Positions 1 through 5,100 of a DNA stretch of 5,772 nt are shown piece by piece (the first letter of the stretch is position 1; each line of letters opens with the position of its first letter). The position numbers and the translations under genes were made by a program. The notes beneath the pieces were generated by a model. It worked only from the letters and a program-made list of their open reading frames with translations, did not search any database and was not told the origin of the DNA. Source of the DNA: Phycisphaerae bacterium (GTDB lineage Bacteria > Planctomycetota > Phycisphaerae > Sedimentisphaerales > SG8-4); NCBI GenBank assembly GCA_030614945.1, contig JAUXAH010000130.1, positions 1 through 5,772 on the forward strand, read 5' to 3'.

Positions 1-1
1 G

Positions 2-1231
2 CGGACAATTGCGGGCTACACTAACGGGTCGGGTAAGCTGGCCACGCACACGACGCTCCTCGAGGCGGATGTCGGGTTCTACGATGTCAGGATCTCGACG
101 AGCAAGGGGACGATAGACGGGCTGAAGCTCTACGAAGACGCGTTCACGGTCGCCGCCGAGCTCCTCGTGAGCGTGGAGAGCATAACCCCAGCGGACGACT
201 CCGTGAGCGGGTTGCTGCGCTCGCGGTCGATCGTGCCCGAAGATGTCGTCGTGAAGGTCTTGGTTTTCGATACGACCGGGACGGAATTGCTGAATCTAGT
301 TTCCGACTCCATGCGCGTCGAGAACACCGCACCGCAGCTCAAGCCCTGGCAGATACAGTATGGACTTGCAATCCCAGAAGGGACGTACAGCTATCGGGTC
401 GAGGTCTGGAAGAGCGATCTTGGCACTCTCCATCACGTGGCATTCGCCGAGGTGAGGCTGGCGGTCGCCCCCTCGCAGCAGGCGGTGGGGGACTGGCTCG
501 CCACGGACACGATTGAGATCGGGGACGAGAAGTTCGATGTGGTCCTGAGGCGCGAGAGCATAGTCACGAACTCTGAGGTGGTCGACAAGTCGAACTTTTT
601 GTTCCAAGAGTCCATACCAGCGCCGCAAGGTTCGACCGTCATGGTGAGGGTCTCGGGCCTGCCCGCCCAAACTTTGTCCGTTGACCAGTACGGAACTATC
701 ACAAAATATTTTGACGTGCCCGCCTCCAAGACGGTTCGCATCGAGATGGAAGTAACAATCGCCTGCGCCGTCAAGATAGAGGCGCTCGGGGAGACCGAGG
801 TGATTGCCGCGTCGGTGCCGAAGACGGTGGCGGAGCACAAATACAAAATCACGAACCTGACGTCGACGACTTTGAGGCAGCTCGAACTGGCCTTCCCGGT
901 AAGCGGAGTCGTCAGCGTTGTGGATGAGGACGGGAAGCCAATAGTGAAGTTCTGGGAAGTTGGATCAACTGCGGTCGAGATACCGGTCTTGGATCCATAT
1001 CAAGAAATCACCCTGACTTTAACAGCGGAAAGTGCCCCGAGCCTGCCGGACATGCTGGAGGGGCTGATCACCTGGACGATCTACGGGTTCCCAATCATCC
1101 TCCCTCTGCTCGGTCTTGGCGCGGTTCTCGCAGTCCTGACCAGAAAAAAGACGGAAGTAGCAGGCAAGATCGTCCTTCTGCTTCTCCCCTTGATCGTCTT
1201 CCTCGTGCTGTGGATCCTAGGTGTAATTTAG
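2..1231 (+). CDS. Partial extracytoplasmic beta-rich protein with two C-terminal transmembrane helices
   Basis: The frame is open from the left edge to a TAG stop, giving 409 visible codons with the start missing. GTG 167 is internal: the same frame is uninterrupted upstream and reads as similar beta-rich protein, so it should not be taken as the start. Most of the chain alternates short hydrophobic strands with Gly/Pro/Asp turns, as in Ig-like surface domains, and has sequons (NGS, NLT) and a single Cys. Near the C-terminus are two hydrophobic stretches, at about 1064-1138 and 1169-1228, separated by a short charged loop (RKKTEVAGK). This suggests a large outer domain anchored by a helical hairpin, with almost no tail after the second helix. 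I do not recognise the family, and no catalytic motif is visible. It is followed after 11 bases by the endonuclease gene and then by a giant secreted protein, so a role at the cell envelope is inferred. GC is about 55-60% in sampled rows. Confidence 0.85.
   Translation, partial: RTIAGYTNGSGKLATHTTLLEADVGFYDVRISTSKGTIDGLKLYEDAFTVAAELLVSVESITPADDSVSGLLRSRSIVPEDVVVKVLVFDTTGTELLNLVSDSMRVENTAPQLKPWQIQYGLAIPEGTYSYRVEVWKSDLGTLHHVAFAEVRLAVAPSQQAVGDWLATDTIEIGDEKFDVVLRRESIVTNSEVVDKSNFLFQESIPAPQGSTVMVRVSGLPAQTLSVDQYGTITKYFDVPASKTVRIEMEVTIACAVKIEALGETEVIAASVPKTVAEHKYKITNLTSTTLRQLELAFPVSGVVSVVDEDGKPIVKFWEVGSTAVEIPVLDPYQEITLTLTAESAPSLPDMLEGLITWTIYGFPIILPLLGLGAVLAVLTRKKTEVAGKIVLLLLPLIVFLVLWILGVI
1064..1228 (+). 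other. Two transmembrane segments at the C-terminus of the upstream surface protein
   Basis: The first segment (about 1064-1138) runs from LITWTIYGF to AVLAVLT and is rich in Leu, Ile and Gly. A basic loop follows (RKK, about 1142-1150), and then a second segment (about 1169-1228) that is almost entirely Leu, Ile, Val and Phe. By the positive-inside tendency the basic loop would face the cytoplasm, leaving both the large N-terminal region and the extreme C-terminus outside. The topology is inferred, but the hydrophobicity is read directly. Confidence 0.75.
1217..1231 (+). repeat. Left copy of imperfect 15-base direct repeat (LGVI-stop) flanking the endonuclease gene
   Basis: The sequence CTAGGTGTAATTTAG encodes Leu-Gly-Val-Ile-stop at the end of the upstream surface gene. 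It matches 11 of 15 bases with the last codons of the endonuclease gene (1993-2007), and the four differences leave the encoded residues and the stop unchanged. It contains an AGGTG ribosome-binding-like core, but this lies 19 bases from ATG 1243, too far to serve that start well. It may be a relic of the junction that existed before the endonuclease gene arrived. Chance similarity remains possible. Confidence 0.45.
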
Positions 1232-1242
1232 GACGTGAAAAA

Positions 1243-2007
1243 ATGAAACTCTGTGAGTGCGGTTGTGGGCAAGTAGCGAAAAACAGGTTTGTTTGGGGGC
1301 ATCATATGCGCGGTGCACACCTCTCCGAAGAAACGAAGCGAAAAATAAGCGAAGCCCATAAGGGAAAAATCATCTCCACGGAGACCAGAAGAAAATTGAG
1401 CGAGGCTCATAAAGGCAAACCAACTTGGATGAAGGGAAAACATCACTCTGAAGAAGCAAAAAGAAAAAACAGCGAAGCCAACAAAGGCAAGAAATTGGGC
1501 GAAGGACACAGAAGAAAAATAAGTGAAGCCATAAAAGGAGAGAAAAATCATTGGTACGGTAAACATCACTCCAGAGAAACAAGAAGGAAAATGAGTGATG
1601 CCAAACAGAAATTTGCAAGAGAAAACCCCCAAAGATGCTATGAATTGTGTGCAAGGGCCGGCATTTCAGCGTTAAAATCCCGACGCCAAAATAGCCCATA
1701 TCTCATTGGTGATGTTCCGTTTGATTCAAGTGAAGAAAGACAAGCCATGATTTTGCTATGCAAAAAGTTCAACCTTGTGCCTATTGAAGGTGTCAATTGC
1801 CATGTCCAAGTAAACTGCGGGGAAATCGACTTCAGACCTACCGATAATCTCTTTATCGAGTACCACTTTTGGGACAGGGACGGCTTGACGAGCGATCAGT
1901 ATTACGAGCAGAGACGGAAGCTCTTGGACGAGAACGGATTCCAAAACTGCGAGCTAATCGTAGCCAGATCCTTAGTAGAGTTAAGAAAAGTGCTAGGGGT
2001 GATCTAA
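1243..2007 (+). CDS. NUMOD3-repeat homing-endonuclease-like protein with a PD-(D/E)XK-like core
   Basis: The protein has 254 residues. I chose ATG 1243, preceded by AGGA at 1230-1233, over the in-frame GTG 1210, which overlaps the upstream gene and lacks a ribosome-binding site; the chosen start opens with [10 protein letters not shown], a Cys-rich N-terminus seen in phage and mobile nuclease proteins. Residues 26-124 hold about five repeats of the NUMOD3 type (core [15 protein letters not shown]), a known DNA-binding module of homing endonucleases. The C-terminal part (about 151-247) looks like a PD-(D/E)XK nuclease: E164/E165, then EID with D196, then FIEYH with E206 and H208, giving E-x-H where E-x-K is usual. 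No GIY-YIG or HNH motif is seen. The expected role is sequence-specific DNA cleavage that promotes spread of its own gene. GC is about 42-43% in two sampled rows, below the 55-60% of the upstream gene, which suggests transfer. Activity is not demonstrated. Confidence 0.85.
   Translation: MKLCECGCGQVAKNRFVWGHHMRGAHLSEETKRKISEAHKGKIISTETRRKLSEAHKGKPTWMKGKHHSEEAKRKNSEANKGKKLGEGHRRKISEAIKGEKNHWYGKHHSRETRRKMSDAKQKFARENPQRCYELCARAGISALKSRRQNSPYLIGDVPFDSSEERQAMILLCKKFNLVPIEGVNCHVQVNCGEIDFRPTDNLFIEYHFWDRDGLTSDQYYEQRRKLLDENGFQNCELIVARSLVELRKVLGVI
1318..1614 (+). repeat. About five NUMOD3-type DNA-binding repeats within the endonuclease
   Basis: Residues 26-124 contain units centred on [59 protein letters not shown] and [14 protein letters not shown]. 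Units 2 and 4 carry an extra Trp-containing tail ending in KGK or YGK (PTWMKGK, NHWYGK) before a following HHS, so a longer two-unit period may lie on top of the basic one. These Lys/Arg-rich units are known to contact the DNA target in homing endonucleases. The last unit is degenerate and lacks the KGK end. Confidence 0.85.
1693..1983 (+). other. PD-(D/E)XK-like nuclease core with E-x-H in place of E-x-K
   Basis: Residues 151-247 give the order: helix with SSEER (E164/E165), strand ending in GEID (D196), strand NLFIEYH (E206, H208), then FWDRD and a helix with [13 protein letters not shown], and a last strand CELIVARS. This order fits the restriction-endonuclease-like fold. The Lys of the usual E-x-K is His here, and D211/D213 follow closely, which recalls the EDxHD homing nucleases; assignment to that exact family is a guess made without a profile search. 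Confidence 0.55.
1993..2007 (+). repeat. Right copy of imperfect 15-base direct repeat (LGVI-stop)
   Basis: The sequence CTAGGGGTGATCTAA ends the endonuclease gene with Leu-Gly-Val-Ile-stop, the same residues that end the upstream surface gene at 1217-1231. The two copies start 776 bases apart, and the interval between them holds the endonuclease gene. Here the repeat also carries the ribosome-binding site of the next gene. Confidence 0.45.
1996..2004 (+). promoter_or_regulatory. Ribosome-binding site for the giant surface gene, embedded in the endonuclease 3' end
   Basis: GGGGTGATC contains GGTGATC, which is complementary to the anti-Shine-Dalgarno found at archaeal and many bacterial 16S 3' ends (GATCACC). 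GGTG ends at 2001, six bases before GTG 2008, a normal spacing. Because it lies in the last codons of the preceding gene, whose stop abuts the GTG, translational coupling is likely. The site decides the start of the giant gene. Confidence 0.75.
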
Positions 2008-2130
2008 GTGGTCGAGTCTGCGAAATCACCCAGCCCAACTCGACGAATTTTCGGTTTGCTGATGGCCTTTTTGCTCATCGCCAGCATTTTGCCCCTGCTG
2101 TCGTTCTCCAACCAGCTGACCGTTTCGGCG
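2008..2130 (+). other. Signal peptide of the giant surface protein
   Basis: The N-terminus has a basic stretch (SPTRR, residues 9-13), a hydrophobic core (about residues 14-33, including LLMAFLLIASILPLL), and a cleavage-like end VSA before QED, predicting cleavage after residue 41. This indicates export, most simply by Sec. The TRRIF motif superficially resembles a Tat signal, but the core is very hydrophobic and the fit is weak. Confidence 0.85.
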
Positions 2131-5100
2131 CAGGAAGATTACCCGATCCTAATTGAGAGAGGCCCGAACTTCCAGCGGTGGGACTTGGGCGACGGGAAGT
2201 TCGCATGGGAGTCCGCGCCCCAGTGGATCTTCAACGGTTCCGAATGGGTTCCCAACATCTATGAGAACCGCTACGCAACTGATGGTTACTATCAGATTCA
2301 AAACGGACTCATCGGGGCACGAATTTTCGACTACTACACCGAGTTCTACACGCCAGACATGAGCGAAGTCAGGGTCTATGACGAGAGGTGGGAAGTCGAG
2401 AAATGGAAAACGGCAGGACCGGGGGGATGGGATGTCATTGGTGCACAATCAGGAACTCCTACCTATAGTGTCTTTGAAGGTGGCAATAACATCACAATAA
2501 TCAAGACTTTCACCTCTTGGGCCGGCACGCTGGAGATCAAGTACATCTTCCGCGAGGGTTCGGCGATGAAGCATGAGGTAGTCTGGACCTCGGCGATAGA
2601 GAAGAGCACGACCTTCAGGGTTCTACAAAAATGGGCTGGGATAGTCGGAGGCAGGGTCAAACACATCGAGGGGGAGAACGAGATCATGGCTGCCACTACC
2701 ATCGATTCTCCATTCTTCGAGTTCAGGGACGAGAACGGGAAGATAACTGTCCTCGAGCTTCAGTACTCGATGTACTACGACGAGAACGGCTCGAAGCTCA
2801 CCGAACACAACCTGAAGCCCGTCGAGGTGGACACCCACGCCGATGGGATGAAGGCTGACTTTATCTTTGAGAACTGGACTCTCACCCAGAACGAGAGCCT
2901 GACGATCGACCCCGACACGGCGACGCTGGACGACCCGACGGAAGATGGGGATGCAAGTTATATAGGCAAAATGCCTGACGATGATGATATACAGATGACT
3001 GTATACATGGCGGATACACGGGGATATGTTGAATGGAACATTTCATCAATTCCTGGCGGTGCGGCCATAACAAACACGGTTTTCAAATATCATGGAAAGA
3101 GTCATGGTGCAGATGGTGACTGTCACATTCACGAGATGCTTGGAGTGAGACCTTCAACATCTACTGGCGAAGAGATTTATACTGAGGCGGGTGAGGGAAC
3201 TATTTACGCTGACCCTGATGGTTTCCCAGTAGTTGGAACGGGACAGGAACAAGATTTAGGCACCAATGCTGACTCTGACCTTCAAAGTCAGCTATCCTTG
3301 GATTGGTTTGCCATAGGAATACAGTGTGATAGTAGCGGGATAGATTCAACCACCTATATTTACTCCGAGGAGTACGCCACCGCCGACCCGAAGCCGACCC
3401 TCTACGTCGAGTACACGGCTCCCGCTGCCGCCCCAGGGAAGCCCGTTCTGGTCTCTCCCGAAAACAACCACTCGACCTCCGACAACACCCCGACCTTCAC
3501 TTGGACAGTTGGTTCGGGGGCAGCCTCTCACCGCTTAGTAATCGACAACGACCCAGCTTTTGCAGACGGAGAGAATATTTACGATAATACGAACTTGGGC
3601 GGAGGTGCCACGACCTGTACAATAGAAAATCAGTTACCCCCTTACAACTACTGGTGGAAGGTCTGCGCTATAAACTCGTATGGGGACAACTGGTCAGAGA
3701 ACACTTGGACTTTTACGTCACCTACTTGCACCTACGTTACAACCTACGACAACGTTAAGGGCACGGTTGAGAACTTCGACAACCAGAAGCAGATGAACAA
3801 CGGGTACTCGATGTTGCACGAGGGATACATGGGAACCCCAATAACGGAGAACCGGGCCGTGGATGAACAGGACTTGAGCGATGGCACGAATGATTTGTTG
3901 GCAGATGCACAGTCTGATGACCAAACTGGTCCTTCACCCAGTGAGGTGACCCTTGAGGATGGCTGGTACACGGTAGATAAAGATATAACGATGCACTTCG
4001 ACTCCATCGACACGAGTGGCATTAGTGGAAACATTACGGCTGCTATGCTATGGGTCCAATACTCAGTCGAAGATGGCTATGGTGGTACCAACCCAGTTGA
4101 GTGGGCTACGGACGAAACCAACTTCAATCCGACTGATATCACGCCTACGGACGCAGACCCAGATGATACAATCAAAAGTTACAATCTGTATTCGGTGGGC
4201 GTTGACACAATTTCGGAACTTGAGGCTCTCGACATTCGATTTATAAGCAACGACGGCGCAGGAGCAGACGCTGTGTCGTTCGACTACGTGTGGGTCGAGG
4301 TGTCGTGGGAGCCTCCCGCTTACCAAATGGAAATCTACGAGAACGTAGAAAACGTGCCCTCGGGCGAAAACTACTACTTGGAGATGGAATACAAGCTCGA
4401 CAACGCAAACGATAACTTCAGGGTTCAGGTATGGAACGGCTCGACTTGGGAGAATCGCGGGGACAACCTCAACTCGGTAAGCTGGACATTCTGGAGCTAC
4501 CAGCTACTCGACAGTGAACTCACGGGCGATGGAGATGATGTGCAGGTTAAGTTCGTGGATGTTGATAATGAATCATCACCTGCTAACGCGATATTGAAGG
4601 ACTATTTGCGAGTGAGAAGCACCCCACTCGTTGGTGCTCCTGGCAAGCCCGTGCTCGTTTCGCCAGAAAACAACTATTCGACCTCCGACAACACGCCGAC
4701 CTTCGTTTGGGAGAATGGTTCTAACGCAACAAGTCATCGTTTGGTGATTGACAACTCCCAGAACTTCGACGACGGGGAGAACATCTACGACAACACAAAT
4801 GCCTGGGACAACTCGGGCACGGCGATAGAGAACGAGCTGCCAGTGGATAATTATTGGTGGAAGGTAGCTGCGATAGCCAATTCTACCGAGAACTGGTCGG
4901 AGAACACTTGGAAATTTGAGATCACTGAGGTTGTTTATGAATGGAATTTGATTGAGACATGGACTGGGGCCGTTAAGGCACCTGCCCTTTGGCAACTCAT
5001 CGAGACTTGGACGGGAACAATTAACGCGCCTGCCGTCTGGAATTTGGTTGAAACGTGGTCAGGAACGGTTCAAGCTCCGGCCCAATGGAACATGATAGAG

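Noticed and set aside
167..169. GTG 167 as start of the first gene
   Set aside because: The same frame is open to the left edge with continuous beta-rich protein and no ribosome-binding site before GTG 167, so the gene begins outside the window.
296..838. Minus-strand open frame of 180 codons
   Set aside because: It lies wholly inside the 2-1231 gene on the opposite strand and has a low-complexity His/Arg/Leu-rich translation with no recognisable domain; it is a by-product of the GC-rich coding sequence.
1210..1242. Earlier in-frame GTG start for the endonuclease
   Set aside because: It overlaps the end of the upstream gene, lacks a ribosome-binding site, and adds residues before the typical [10 protein letters not shown] start.
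1228..1632. Minus-strand frames rich in Phe, Ser and Leu opposite the endonuclease gene
   Set aside because: They are the reverse complement of the Lys/Glu-rich NUMOD3 repeats, which makes them look hydrophobic; there is no independent ribosome-binding site or gene context.
1243..2007. Intein or group I intron
   Set aside because: The flanking genes are complete at this junction, with their own stop and start, and the endonuclease has its own start and stop; there are no intein splicing motifs.
2008..2130. Tat signal peptide (TRRIF motif)
   Set aside because: The twin Arg is followed by a long, very hydrophobic core, and the rest of the Tat consensus is missing; a Sec signal fits better.
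1869..2156. Plus-strand 95-codon frame across the endonuclease and giant gene junction
   Set aside because: It is out of frame with two well-supported genes and encodes no recognisable domain.
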